Assembly (NCBI RefSeq): GCF_001424485.1
Contig: NZ_LMQC01000012.1
Coordinates: 809,980 to 873,979 of the forward strand
Direction: 5' to 3'
DNA length: 64,000 nucleotides
From: Modestobacter sp. Leaf380
GTDB lineage: Bacteria; Actinomycetota; Actinomycetes; Mycobacteriales; Geodermatophilaceae
The translations under genes and the position numbers were made by a program. Shown here piece by piece: positions 25,044 to 33,878 of this stretch; position 1 is the stretch's first letter; every line of letters starts with the position of its first letter. Below the pieces are notes generated by a model. The model was not told the origin of the DNA, made no database searches, and saw only the letters and a program-made list of their open reading frames with translations.

Positions 25044-25832
25044 GTGCAGGAGGAGAGCCTCGACCGACGGGCGCGCAAGAAGGCGCAGACCCGTCGGGAG
25101 GTCAAGGAGGCGGCGCAACGGCTGTTCGCCGAGCGCGGCTTCGAGGCCGTGACCATCGCCGACGTGGCCGACGAGGCCGACGTGGCGGTGCAGACGGTCT
25201 TCAACCACTTCTGCACCAAGGAGGAGCTCTACTTCGCCGACCGGACACCGTGGGTGGACGGCCCGGCCCGGGCGGTCGCCGGACGGCGACCGGGCACCGG
25301 CGCGGTGGCCACCGTGCAGTCCTGGATGGCCCACCAGGTGATGGCCTACCCGGCGATGATCGGCTGGGCCGACCGTCGGCAGTACGTCGACGTGCTGCAG
25401 GCCAGTGCCTCGCTGCGGGTGCACGAGCGGGAGCTGCTGCGACGCTGCGAGCACCAGCTGTCCCGGGCACTGCACGCCACGTGGACCCAGCAGTTGGAGG
25501 GTGACGTGCCCAACCTGCGGCTGCCCGCGGACCTGATCAGCGGGGTGCTGGTGGCCGCCGGCCGGGTGATGGTGGTGGAGCAGCGCCGGCTGGCCATGGG
25601 CCCCGAGCCCTCGCTGACCCGGCGGGCCGAGGTCGACGGGCTCACCCTGGGCGCCATCGAGGCGATCGGCCTGGGCATCCAGCTGGTGGCGGCGCGACCG
25701 GACGCGCCGCTGGCCCTGCAGCTGGTGGCCGGCCTGGAGAAGGACGCGCCGCCCGACGAGGACGTGGCGGCCCAGTTCGTGCCCGGCCACGACGGCCACG
25801 ACGGCCACGACGGCGGCGCCGGCGCGGCCTGA
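25044..25832 (+). CDS. TetR-family transcriptional regulator
   Basis: 262 aa from GTG 25044. The N-terminal HTH reads AAQRLFAERGFEAVTIADVADEADVAVQTVFNHF, split here as a TetR recognition helix around residues 15-55. The C-terminal ligand domain is unrecognised. The tail has a short His-Asp-Gly repeat (GHDGHDGHDGG), possibly metal-binding or just disordered. It converges with another TetR gene whose stop lies 10 nt away; there is no obvious target neighbour. Confidence 0.85.
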   Translation: MQEESLDRRARKKAQTRREVKEAAQRLFAERGFEAVTIADVADEADVAVQTVFNHFCTKEELYFADRTPWVDGPARAVAGRRPGTGAVATVQSWMAHQVMAYPAMIGWADRRQYVDVLQASASLRVHERELLRRCEHQLSRALHATWTQQLEGDVPNLRLPADLISGVLVAAGRVMVVEQRRLAMGPEPSLTRRAEVDGLTLGAIEAIGLGIQLVAARPDAPLALQLVAGLEKDAPPDEDVAAQFVPGHDGHDGHDGGAGAA

Positions 25833-25842
25833 CCCGGACGGG

Positions 25843-26487
25843 TCAGACGCTCAGGCCCACCGCGGCCGAGGGGTCCACGACCGGCAGCAGCACCTCGTCG
25901 ACGAGCTCCTCGACCTCCCGCTCGGACAGCGGGACGGCGAAGGCGGTGTACCGCTCCCACCACAGCGCCTGGACCAGGGTGGACAGCAGGGAGAGCCGGT
26001 GGTCGGGCACGGCCTGACCGCGGGCGGTGGACCGGTCGGCCAGCTCGCGCAGCACGGCGGCCAGCGGCTCGACGACAGCGGTCTCCAGGCCCGCGCGCAG
26101 GTCCGCGTCGTGGCGGGCCGCTCCGACCAGGCTGGCCGCGGCGCGCTCCTCACGGTCCAGCGGCCGGGTCCACGGCGTCAGCAGGGCCACCAGGTCACCG
26201 CGCAGGGAGCCGGTGTCCTCGGGGAGGCGGACCAGCGCGAAGCCGGTGACCGCGTGCCGGGCGAGCGCGGCCATGGTCGGCCAGCGGCGGTAGATGCCGG
26301 CCTTGCCGGCCCGGGCGCGGGCAGCGACCCGGTCGCTGTTGAGCCTCCCCCAGCCCTCGTCGGCGAGGATGTCCACGGCGACCGAGACCAGCTGCTCGGA
26401 CAGCTCGGGGCTCAGGGGGCGCCCCGGGGACCGGGTGCTCGCCGGTGCGGAAACGTCGTTCGTGCTCGTCACGTCCCCATGGTGCAT
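25843..26487 (-). CDS. TetR-family transcriptional regulator
   Basis: 214 aa. The HTH is near residues 30-75 (ILADEGWGRLNSDRVAARA, then AGKAGIYRRWPTMAAL), with a TetR C-terminal domain of the AcrR_C type. An alternative GTG start five codons in is possible. A 7-nt inverted repeat CCACAAC / GTTGTGG 15-55 nt upstream of the start could be its own operator. Confidence 0.82.
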   Translation of the reverse strand: MHHGDVTSTNDVSAPASTRSPGRPLSPELSEQLVSVAVDILADEGWGRLNSDRVAARARAGKAGIYRRWPTMAALARHAVTGFALVRLPEDTGSLRGDLVALLTPWTRPLDREERAAASLVGAARHDADLRAGLETAVVEPLAAVLRELADRSTARGQAVPDHRLSLLSTLVQALWWERYTAFAVPLSEREVEELVDEVLLPVVDPSAAVGLSV

Positions 26488-26502
26488 CCACGAGTGGAGT
26501 CA

Positions 26503-26541
26503 CCACAACGACCGAGGGCCTCCAATGTCAGCGTGTTGTGG
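26503..26541. promoter_or_regulatory. Inverted repeat CCACAAC-N25-GTTGTGG, possible TetR operator
   Basis: Perfect 7-nt half-sites at 26503-26509 and 26535-26541, 32 bp centre to centre (about three helical turns), upstream of the TetR gene at 26487. Autoregulation is an inference. Confidence 0.35.
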
Positions 26542-26595
26542 ATGAACGCTCAATCCGCCACTCGACGTGACCGGATCGTCTCGTTCCGTGTCCGG

Positions 26596-26913
26596 TCAGC
26601 CGGCTGCCGCCGACTCGACGTGGACCTGCAGGCTCGCCCCGTCCTCGCTGGACCAGCCCTTGCTGCGGGCGTACGCGAGCATCGCGTCCCACCCCGCCGC
26701 CCAGTCGGCCACCGTCGCCTGCCCCTCCGCCGCAGCGCGCAGCGCCGCGACATCGAGGTGACCGGTCTCACCGTCGAGCCGACCCAGCCCGGCCGCGCGC
26801 AGAGCCGCGTCGGCCTCGTCCACCTCCACCACACCCAGCGCCAGGTGCAGACGACGCAGGTCGTCCACGTCGACGACCCGGACGTCGTCGGGACCCAGGA
26901 CCTCGACGATCAC
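26596..26913 (-). CDS. Hypothetical protein, 105 aa
   Basis: Soluble, acidic protein starting MIVEVLGPDDVRVVDVDDL and ending in an Ala-rich stretch. It has a possible small alpha/beta fold and no recognised motif. It lies 25 nt downstream of menB on the same strand, so it may be co-transcribed with it. Confidence 0.6.
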   Translation of the reverse strand: MIVEVLGPDDVRVVDVDDLRRLHLALGVVEVDEADAALRAAGLGRLDGETGHLDVAALRAAAEGQATVADWAAGWDAMLAYARSKGWSSEDGASLQVHVESAAAG

Positions 26914-26938
26914 GACGACCCCCTCACGCGTGCCCTGG

Positions 26939-27829
26939 TCAGACGTGCCAGGGGAAGCGGCTGAAGTCCGCCGGACGCTTCTCCAGGAAGGAGTCGCGGC
27001 CCTCGACGGCCTCCTCGGCCATGTAGGCCAACCGGGTGGTCTCCCCGGCGAACAGCTGCTGACCGACCAGCCCGTCGTCGATCAGGTTGAACGAGTACTT
27101 CAGCATCCGCTGGGCGGTCGGGCTCTTGGCCACGATCTTCCGCCCCCAGTCCAGCGCCGTCGACTCCAGGTCGGCGTGCGGGACGACGGCGTTGACCATC
27201 CCCATCCGGTGCGCGTCGGCCGCGGAGTACTCCTCGCCCAGGAAGAAGACCTCGCGGGCGAACTTCTGGCCGATCTGGCGGGCCAGGTAGGCCGAGCCGA
27301 AACCGCCGTCGAAGCTGCCGACGTCGGCGTCGGTCTGCTTGAACCGGGCGTGCTCGGCGCTGGCCAGCGTCAGGTCGCTGACCACGTGCAGGCTGTGCCC
27401 GCCACCGGCCGCCCAGCCCGGGACGACGCTGATCACGACCTTGGGCATGAAGCGGATCTGGCGCTGCACCTCCAGGATGTGCAGCCGCCCCGACGTGCCG
27501 GCCGACGCCTCGTACCCGTAGCGCCCCCGGACCCGCTGGTCCCCGCCCGAGCAGAACGCCCAGCCGCCGTCCTTCGCGCTGGGGCCGTTGCCGGTGAGCA
27601 GCACGCAGCCCACGTCGGTGGCCAGCCGGGCGTGCTCCATGACGGCCAGCAGCTGGTCGACGGTCTGCGGCCGGAACGCGTTGCGCACCTCCGGCCGGTC
27701 GAAGGCCACCCGGACCACGCCGGCGTCGACCGCCCGGTGGTACGTCAGGTCGGTGAGGCCCTCGAACCCCTCGACGGTCTGCCAGGCGGACGGGTCGAAC
27801 GTCTCGGAGACGCCCTCGAGTGCACTCAC
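26939..27829 (-). CDS. menB: 1,4-dihydroxy-2-naphthoyl-CoA synthase
   Basis: 296 aa, crotonase fold. It converts o-succinylbenzoyl-CoA to 1,4-dihydroxy-2-naphthoyl-CoA in menaquinone synthesis. MenB-specific stretches are AFCSGGDQRVRG (oxyanion hole), PGWAAGGGHSLHVVSDL, and TDADVGSFDGGFGSAYLA, which includes the Asp used for catalysis. Length fits the family. GTG start at 27829 lies 10 nt after the TPP-enzyme stop, so the two are probably co-transcribed. This gives direct evidence that the organism uses menaquinone. Confidence 0.93.
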   Translation of the reverse strand: MSALEGVSETFDPSAWQTVEGFEGLTDLTYHRAVDAGVVRVAFDRPEVRNAFRPQTVDQLLAVMEHARLATDVGCVLLTGNGPSAKDGGWAFCSGGDQRVRGRYGYEASAGTSGRLHILEVQRQIRFMPKVVISVVPGWAAGGGHSLHVVSDLTLASAEHARFKQTDADVGSFDGGFGSAYLARQIGQKFAREVFFLGEEYSAADAHRMGMVNAVVPHADLESTALDWGRKIVAKSPTAQRMLKYSFNLIDDGLVGQQLFAGETTRLAYMAEEAVEGRDSFLEKRPADFSRFPWHV

Positions 27830-27838
27830 GCCCGGAAC

Positions 27839-29671
27839 CTAGCTCCCGTGCCGACCGAACGCCCGGCGCAGCAGCCCGCGGACCGGGGCACCGACGGCCT
27901 CCCTGGCACCGTCGGCGATCACGTGTGGCGCCGCCGGGTCCCCCTCCAGCTGCGACTTCGCGGTGTTCACCACCTGGTCGAGGGTCAGGTGCGGCGGGAT
28001 GAGCGGGACGTCGGGGTCCACCACCGCGTCGACGACGAAGGGCCGGTCCGCGGCCAGCGCCTCGGCCCAGAGCCCCGGCACCTCGGCCTTCGCGCTGATC
28101 CGACGCCCACCCAACCCGAGCAGCTGCGCCCAGCCGGCGTAGGGCACGTCGGGCAGGTCCTGGCTCTCGGCGAAGGGCACGTCGCCGACCAGCGCGCGCA
28201 TCTCCCAGGTCACGAACGACAGGTCCCGGTTGTTCAGCACCAGGACGACGAAGCGCGGGTCGGCCCACCGCTGCCAGTACCGGCTGACCGTGATCAGCTC
28301 GTTGACGCCGTTCATCTGCATCGCGCCGTCGCCGATGACGGCGAACACCGGCCGGTCCGGGTGGGCGTTCTTGGCCGCGATCGCGTACGGCATGCCGCCG
28401 CCCATCGACAGCAGCGTGCCGCTGAGCGAGCCCAGCATCGTGGGCCGGACGTCGATGTCACGGGCGTAGAAGCTGGTCGCCGTCCCGCAGTCGATGGCGA
28501 GCATCGCGTCGTCGGGCAACCGGTCGGACAGCTGCCGGACGACGTACTCGGGGTTGAGCTGGTGGGTCTTCGTGGCGATCCGGGCGTCCTGGGTGGCCCG
28601 CCAGCTGCGCGTCCACCTCCCCACCTGCTCGCGCCAGGACCCGTCCCGGTCGGTGCGCAGCAGCGGCAGCAGCGCGGCCAGCGTGGGGCCGGCGTCGCCG
28701 ACCAGGTTGACCTCGGTGTCGTAGCGCAGCCCGCACTGGGCGCCGTCGATGTCGATCTGCACCGCCCGGGCCTGACCCGGGGCGGGGTAGAAGTCCGAGT
28801 AGGGCATGTTCGACCCGACGATCAACAGCACGTCGCACTCGCGCATCAGGTCCCAGCTGGCCCGGGTGCCCAGCAGCCCGATCGCGCCGGTCACCCAGGG
28901 CAGCCGGTCGTCGAGCACGGTCTTGCCCAGCAGCGCCTTGGCGACGCCGGCGTCCAGCGCGTCGGCCACCGCGGTGAGCTCGGCGGTCGCACCCAGCGCG
29001 CCGGCCCCGGCCAGGATCGCGACCCGTTGCCCGCTGTCGAGCAGGTCGGCGGCCTGCTGCAGGGCAGCCGAGGGCGGCGTGGTCACCCGGGTGCTGGCCA
29101 CGGCGCTGGTGTGGAAGTACCCGTGCCCGTCCGGCGGGTCGACGACGGCGTCGGCGACCAGCACGTCGCTGGGCAGCACGACGGCGGTCACGGTCCGGTG
29201 CGCCAGCGCGGTGCGGGCGGCGCGGTCGACCACGTGCCGCACCTGGGAGGGGTCGCTGACCTGCGCCACGTAGGCACCGGCGACGTCCTTGACCAGGTTG
29301 AGCAGGTCGACCTCCTGGTAGTAGCCGCCACCCTGCGCGTTCAGGGCCGTGTGCCCGAGCAGCGCGACCACCGGCTGGTGGTCGAGCTTGGCGTCGTAGA
29401 GGCCGTTGAGCGCGTGGATGGCACCGGGCCCCGAGGTGACGACGACGCAGCCCAGCTCGCTGCCGCCGTACTTCACGTCCGCGGCCGCCGCGAACGCCGC
29501 CGTCTCCTCGTGGCGGACCTGGAAGAACTCCGCGTCGCCGGCGTCGACGGCCTTGCGCAGGCCGCTCATCACCCCGCCGATGCCGTCCCCGGGGTATCCG
29601 TAGAAGCGCCGGACGCCCCACTCCCCCAGTCGCGCGACGACGTGCTCTCCGACGGTCCTCACGTGTGCCAT
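27839..29671 (-). CDS. Thiamine-pyrophosphate enzyme, pyruvate oxidase/PoxB-like
   Basis: 610 aa. Three-domain TPP enzyme: N-terminal pyrimidine-binding domain with the catalytic Glu in RHEETAAFAA (about residue 55), central domain with LAGAGALG, and C-terminal PP domain with the GDG...NN motif (VIGDGAMQMNG then LVLNNRD). Resemblance to pyruvate:quinone oxidoreductase (PoxB) and acetolactate synthase-type enzymes is clear, but the substrate is not certain. It precedes menB closely, and a quinone-reducing enzyme next to a menaquinone gene is suggestive. Confidence 0.8.
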   Translation of the reverse strand: MAHVRTVGEHVVARLGEWGVRRFYGYPGDGIGGVMSGLRKAVDAGDAEFFQVRHEETAAFAAAADVKYGGSELGCVVVTSGPGAIHALNGLYDAKLDHQPVVALLGHTALNAQGGGYYQEVDLLNLVKDVAGAYVAQVSDPSQVRHVVDRAARTALAHRTVTAVVLPSDVLVADAVVDPPDGHGYFHTSAVASTRVTTPPSAALQQAADLLDSGQRVAILAGAGALGATAELTAVADALDAGVAKALLGKTVLDDRLPWVTGAIGLLGTRASWDLMRECDVLLIVGSNMPYSDFYPAPGQARAVQIDIDGAQCGLRYDTEVNLVGDAGPTLAALLPLLRTDRDGSWREQVGRWTRSWRATQDARIATKTHQLNPEYVVRQLSDRLPDDAMLAIDCGTATSFYARDIDVRPTMLGSLSGTLLSMGGGMPYAIAAKNAHPDRPVFAVIGDGAMQMNGVNELITVSRYWQRWADPRFVVLVLNNRDLSFVTWEMRALVGDVPFAESQDLPDVPYAGWAQLLGLGGRRISAKAEVPGLWAEALAADRPFVVDAVVDPDVPLIPPHLTLDQVVNTAKSQLEGDPAAPHVIADGAREAVGAPVRGLLRRAFGRHGS

Positions 29672-29715
29672 CGGCCAGCCCTACCCCGCCGTCCCGGCCG
29701 GGAAGCCCGGGCCGG

Positions 29716-30960
29716 TCAGCCGCGCAGGCCCGGGACGCGCAGCACGACGACCTCGGTGTCGTCGGGGCGGCCGGGGATGCGCCCGTCGTTGCCGGGGAAG
29801 TTGTTGTCGTTGGCGACCAGCACCTGGTCCCCGCGCAGCGGCAGCACCGACTCCACCGACACCAGCGGGAAGGAGAACCGCGGGCCCACCCCGGTCTCCC
29901 CGGGCCGGGCCGGCAGCGAGACCCCGGCCGGGTCGGCGATGGTCAGCAGGTCGGCCACCGTCCGCCGGGTGGCGTACCCCGCGGCGTCGGGCCGGTCCAG
30001 GTCGGCGACCACCAGCCGCTTGACCTGCGCGGTCGCGCCCTGGGTGTTGTCCCGCTCGATGAAGAGCAGCTGCCGCCCGCCGAGGACCTGGGCGTCACCG
30101 ACCAGCAGCCCGGCGGCGGCGACCTGGATGGACCAGGTGCGGCCGGTGTAGGAGGAGGTGCGGGTGTCGAACTCGTAGACGACCCGGCGGCGCGGGTCGT
30201 CCGTCGTCCGCGCGCCCTCCAGGACGGGGTGGAGGTACCGGCCGTTCTGGGCCGCCGCCAGCGCCTCGAAGCCGTTGCTGGCCCCCAGCGTCGGGGTGGC
30301 GCCGCCCAGGTCGTACGCCTGCGGGGAGCGGGTGCCGTCGGGCAGCCCGATCGGCGGCTCGAGCAGTCGTCCGGTGCTGTCCACGTGCAGCAGGTACGGC
30401 CCGAACTCATCCCCGATCCAGAAGTCGCCGCGCAGGTCGCGCTGCATGGACTCGATGTCGAAGTCGGCGCCGGTGAGCAGCCGGTCCGCGGTGCCCTCGT
30501 TGACGATCGGGAAGGGCACCAGGTGGTCGGGGTCGCGGAGGGAGGAGAAGCCGTTGACCGTGATCGCCCCCGTCCCGCTGCGCCCGGAGGCGGTGCGCGG
30601 GTCCAGCGAGACGTCGTAGACGCGCAGCAGGAAGTCCGCGGAGTTGGCCCGGGTGCCGAAGCCGTTGTCCGGCATCGCCCACAGCCGGGTGCCGCTGGTG
30701 TCGGCCCCCCGGTACGGCAGGACGGCGGAGAAGCCGGGCACCGGCTGACCCGGGTAGGGCGGCGACACCCCGTTGGCCGGGGTCGTGGCCGCACCGGACG
30801 GCGGACCGGGCTGGTACTCGGTGGCCGGCAGCAGCGCCCGGCTCTCCAGCGTCACCGGGCGGTCCGGGGCCGCGGCGGCCGACGGGACCCCCACCGGGGA
30901 GGCGACCAGCAGCGCGGACGCTGCGGCCAGCAGCAGGGCGGGGGTGCGGGGACGGCGCAC
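29716..30960 (-). CDS. Secreted phytase-like esterase (PF13449-type)
   Basis: 414 aa with a signal peptide (LLLAAASALLVASPVGVPSAAAA, about residues 9-31). The mature part has the phytase-like esterase landmarks MPDNGFGTRANSADFLLR, DFDIESMQRDL, WIGDEFGPYLLHVD, NGFEALA, and a terminal NDNNFPG, which recur as beta-propeller-type repeats in this family. The family name comes from a fold similarity; catalytic activity has not been clearly shown. Predicted to be exported. Confidence 0.82.
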   Translation of the reverse strand: MRRPRTPALLLAAASALLVASPVGVPSAAAAPDRPVTLESRALLPATEYQPGPPSGAATTPANGVSPPYPGQPVPGFSAVLPYRGADTSGTRLWAMPDNGFGTRANSADFLLRVYDVSLDPRTASGRSGTGAITVNGFSSLRDPDHLVPFPIVNEGTADRLLTGADFDIESMQRDLRGDFWIGDEFGPYLLHVDSTGRLLEPPIGLPDGTRSPQAYDLGGATPTLGASNGFEALAAAQNGRYLHPVLEGARTTDDPRRRVVYEFDTRTSSYTGRTWSIQVAAAGLLVGDAQVLGGRQLLFIERDNTQGATAQVKRLVVADLDRPDAAGYATRRTVADLLTIADPAGVSLPARPGETGVGPRFSFPLVSVESVLPLRGDQVLVANDNNFPGNDGRIPGRPDDTEVVVLRVPGLRG

Positions 30961-31079
30961 GGGGACCTCCGGGGAGTCGGTGGGCGGACCCCCAGCCCAG
31001 CTCGGCGCCGTGGCCGGTGGGTGAACGGCGGCGCAGGGCGGGCCGAACGATCGCGGTCCGGCCGGGCAACCCGCAGGCT

Positions 31080-31880
31080 GTGCCCGTGGCCGACATCCGG
31101 GTGGGGACCCTCAACCTGGCCTCGGGCCGCGGCGACGACGGGGTGTCCGCGGGCGCCGCGGCGCTGGCGGCGGCGGTGGCCGACCTCGACGTCGACGTAC
31201 TGGCTCTCCAGGAGGTCGACGTCGACCAGCCGCGCTCGCACCGGGTGCACCAGCCGGCCGTCGCCGCCGAGGCGGTCGGGGCCACCGACTGGCGCTTCGC
31301 CCCGACGCTGGCCGGCACCCCCGACCCCTTCGCCAGCTGGACGGTGCTGGAGCCGGGGCTGCACGGGCCCGGGTCGGCGCTGGCCGGGCCGCACTACGGG
31401 GTGGCGCTGCTGTCCCGGCTGCCGGTCCGGCGCTGGCACGTCCTCGGGCTGACCGCGGGCCCGGTGAAGCTGCCGCTGGTCGCCCCGGACCCCCGCACCG
31501 GGGACCGGCGGCTGTGGTGGTTCCCCGACGAGCCGCGGGCCGTCGTCGCCGCCGAGCTGGACGGGCTGACCGTCCTGGGCACGCACCTGTCCTTCTCCGC
31601 GCCGAGCGCGGCCCGGCAGCTGCGCCAGGTGCGCCGGTGGGCGGCGCGGCTGCCCGGGCCGGTCGTCGTGGCCGGGGACCTGAACCTGGGCGGCTCGCTG
31701 TCCGCCCTGGTCACCCGTGGCCGCCGGCTGGTCACCGCGCGGACCTGGCCGGCGCCGGACCCGAGGGTCCAGTTCGACCACGTGCTGTCCCTGGGCGGGC
31801 TCGCCGGCGCGGACCCGCAGGTCCGCCGGCTGCCGCTGGGCGACCACCGGCTGGTCACCGTCACCGTGCGGCCGGGCTGA
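31080..31880 (+). CDS. Endonuclease/exonuclease/phosphatase family protein
   Basis: About 266 aa from GTG 31080, or 264 from GTG 31086. EEP-fold motifs: VGTLNLASG, DVLALQEVDVDQPRS (Glu metal ligand), a central HYGVALLSRLP, VVVAGDLNLGG (Asp/Asn), and a late LGDHRLVTV (Asp-His). It could act on nucleic acid, a phospholipid or a phosphoinositide; sequence does not decide. Its 3' end overlaps the convergent membrane-protein gene by 20 nt. Confidence 0.8.
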   Translation: MPVADIRVGTLNLASGRGDDGVSAGAAALAAAVADLDVDVLALQEVDVDQPRSHRVHQPAVAAEAVGATDWRFAPTLAGTPDPFASWTVLEPGLHGPGSALAGPHYGVALLSRLPVRRWHVLGLTAGPVKLPLVAPDPRTGDRRLWWFPDEPRAVVAAELDGLTVLGTHLSFSAPSAARQLRQVRRWAARLPGPVVVAGDLNLGGSLSALVTRGRRLVTARTWPAPDPRVQFDHVLSLGGLAGADPQVRRLPLGDHRLVTVTVRPG

Positions 31881-32529
31881 CCTCCGCGGTCGCCGGCAGC
31901 TTCCGGTCGGCCAGCCGGAAGACCAGCAGCAGGACGACCGCCAGCACCGCGACGAACGCCACGTTCCGCAGGGCGGCCGCGTACCCGATCACGGTGACGT
32001 CCAGGAACGGGTAGGGGTACCAGTCGGTGAGCGCGCCCAGCGCCAGCGCGTAGCCGATCCAGGCCAGCGGCCACACCAGCGCCCAGCCGACGGTGGCCCC
32101 GGTGACCCGCGGGCGGGGCCCGAGGAGCAGCCAGCTGACCAGCGCGAGCACCGGGGCGACGTAGTGCAGCCCGGCGTTGGTCCACCAGCCCAGGCCCTGC
32201 GGGTCCAGGTCCGGGCCCAGCACGAAGACGTAGACCAGCCCGGTGACCGTGATCCCCAGCATCGCGGTCAGCCGCAGCACCCGCCAGCCCCGGCCGTCGT
32301 GGTCGGGGTCCCGGGTCAACGGCAGCACCGCGGCGAGCACCAGCAGGTTGGACTGGATGGTGAAGTAGGAGGAGAACCGGAGGACCCGGGTGCCGGCGCC
32401 GGGGTCGTCGGCGGGGACGAGCACGTTGGCCCCGGAGACCGCCCGGCCCAGCTCGGTGAGCACGGACAGCACCACCACCACGGCCAGGGCCGTGTGGACG
32501 ACGCGGGCGAGGGTGCGGCGGTCGGTCAC
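31861..32529 (-). CDS. Pr6Pr-family membrane protein
   Basis: 222 aa from GTG 32529, with six predicted membrane helices and the pattern FSSYFTIQSNLLVLAA followed by WWTNAGLHYVAPVLALVSWLL and WIGYALALG. This is the Pr6Pr (FAR-17a/AIG1-like) layout of actinobacterial membrane proteins whose role is not known. Confidence 0.8.
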   Translation of the reverse strand: MTDRRTLARVVHTALAVVVVLSVLTELGRAVSGANVLVPADDPGAGTRVLRFSSYFTIQSNLLVLAAVLPLTRDPDHDGRGWRVLRLTAMLGITVTGLVYVFVLGPDLDPQGLGWWTNAGLHYVAPVLALVSWLLLGPRPRVTGATVGWALVWPLAWIGYALALGALTDWYPYPFLDVTVIGYAAALRNVAFVAVLAVVLLLVFRLADRKLPATAEVSPAAR

Positions 32530-32660
32530 GCGGGGATCATGCGCCCGGGCACCGGCGGGTGGCCAGCAGGGCGGCACCGGAGGACCCCACGGTGCGCGCC
32601 CGCCGGCGGCGCCGCGGGCCGGACGCCGGGCCGGCCCTCCGGGGCTGGCAGGGTGGTCCC

Positions 32661-32927
32661 GTGGCCGTCCACCTGATCGCCCGGCTGGTCCGCGAGACCG
32701 ACGTCGAGGTGGAGTACGTCTTCGGGTCCTCGCCCGAGGAGCTGGCCACCTCCCCCGGGACCGTGGTGCTGCCCAAGGCGACCCGGGAGGCCACCGAGGA
32801 GTGGGACCTGCGGGTGTGGCCGCCCGAGCGGGAGTCCTCCGGGGCCCGGGTCGTGGCCGCCCTCGTCCGTCACCACCGCCGGACCGGTGACCCCGGGTGG
32901 CCGCGGACGGTCCAGTACTCCGCCTGA
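32661..32927 (+). CDS. Hypothetical protein, 88 aa
   Basis: Starts at GTG 32661. Contains VHLIARLVRETDVEVEYVFG and a basic C-terminal RHHRRTGDPGWPRTVQYSA. No family recognised. It ends 1 nt before the convergent NUDIX stop, which leaves no room for separate terminators. Confidence 0.55.
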   Translation: MAVHLIARLVRETDVEVEYVFGSSPEELATSPGTVVLPKATREATEEWDLRVWPPERESSGARVVAALVRHHRRTGDPGWPRTVQYSA

Positions 32928-32928
32928 G

Positions 32929-33393
32929 TCAGGCTCCCAGCAGCGGGCGCAGCGTCCTCAGCGAGCGCTCGAACCCCGGGTGCAGTGGCACGCCGGGGGC
33001 CGCCAGCGTCACCCAGGCCACCCCGGTGCTCTCGGCGTCCAGCTCCAGGTCGGCCGCCTCCAGCGGTCCGGTGGGGGTGGCCAGCACCGTCGTGTAGCTC
33101 CAGCCGCCATGGTCGTCGACCGACTCGACCCCCAGCACCAGGTCCGCGGCACGGAGCCCCAGCTCCTCGCCCGCCTCCCGGAGCGCTCCGTCGGCGGCGC
33201 TCTCGTGCCGGTGCAGCGCACCCCCGGGGGTCCCCCAGGTGTCGCCGTGGTGGCTCCAGGCGACCCGGTGCTGCAGCAGCACCTCGACGCCGTTCGTCCC
33301 CGGCCGGTGCACCAGCAGCCCGGCCGCCCCGACCAGCCCCCAGTGCCGGTGGCCCAGCCCGCAGGTGGTCCAGCCGTCGGTGGGCGACCTCAC
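32929..33393 (-). CDS. NUDIX hydrolase
   Basis: 154 aa from GTG 33393 (GTGA overlap with the upstream gene). The NUDIX box is GGALHRHESAADGALREAGEELGL (split here for length: GGALHRHESAADGA, then LREAGEELGL), which fits the Gx5Ex7REUxEExGU pattern. Hydrolyses a nucleoside diphosphate linked to another group; substrate not predictable. Confidence 0.85.
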   Translation of the reverse strand: MRSPTDGWTTCGLGHRHWGLVGAAGLLVHRPGTNGVEVLLQHRVAWSHHGDTWGTPGGALHRHESAADGALREAGEELGLRAADLVLGVESVDDHGGWSYTTVLATPTGPLEAADLELDAESTGVAWVTLAAPGVPLHPGFERSLRTLRPLLGA

Positions 33394-33878
33394 CGGCGCG
33401 GCGGGCGGCGCCGCGAGCTGATGACGCCGGTGTCGAAGCCGGCCAGGTGCAGCCCGCCGTGGAAGCGGGCGTGCTCGATCTTCAGGCAGCGGTCCATGAC
33501 GACCTCGAGGCCGGCGCCCTCGGCCCGGGCGGCCAGACCGTCGTCCCACAGGCCCAGCTGGAGCCAGAAGGTGCGCGCGCCGACGGCGATCGTCTCCTCC
33601 AGCACCCCGCCCAGGTCCGCGGGCCGGCGGAAGACGTCGACCAGGTCCGGGACGCCGGGCAGGTCGGCGAGCGACGGGTAGACCGGCCGCCCCAGGATCT
33701 CGGTCACCCGCGGGTTGACGAACCAGACCTCGTAGGGCGTCGTGGACAGCAGGTAGGTGGACACGAAGTAGGAGGCCCGGGAGGGGTTGTCCGAGGCGCC
33801 GACGACGGCCACGGTGCGGGTCCGGTCCAGCAGCGCCTGGCGCTCGCCGGCGGTCGGGCCGGTCCACTCGCGGGTCAC
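33390..33878 (-). CDS. CoA-binding domain protein (YccU type)
   Basis: 162 aa, from the GTG at 33878 overlapping the metY stop. The CoA-binding Rossmann fold is seen in VAVVGASDNPSRASYFV, VWFVNPRV, YPSLADLPGVPDLVDVFR and WLQLGLWDDGLAARAEGAG. The C-terminal CLKIEHARFHG is typical of the YccU family. The family often sits beside O-acetylhomoserine sulfhydrylase genes, as it does here; its function is not known. Confidence 0.82.
   Translation of the reverse strand: MTREWTGPTAGERQALLDRTRTVAVVGASDNPSRASYFVSTYLLSTTPYEVWFVNPRVTEILGRPVYPSLADLPGVPDLVDVFRRPADLGGVLEETIAVGARTFWLQLGLWDDGLAARAEGAGLEVVMDRCLKIEHARFHGGLHLAGFDTGVISSRRRPPRR

Noticed and set aside
26930..30151. Long open frame on the plus strand opposite menB and the TPP enzyme, more than 1000 codons
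   Set aside because: Antisense shadow in GC-rich DNA: no motifs, His/Arg/Gly/Val-rich translation, and the minus-strand genes have clear family signatures.
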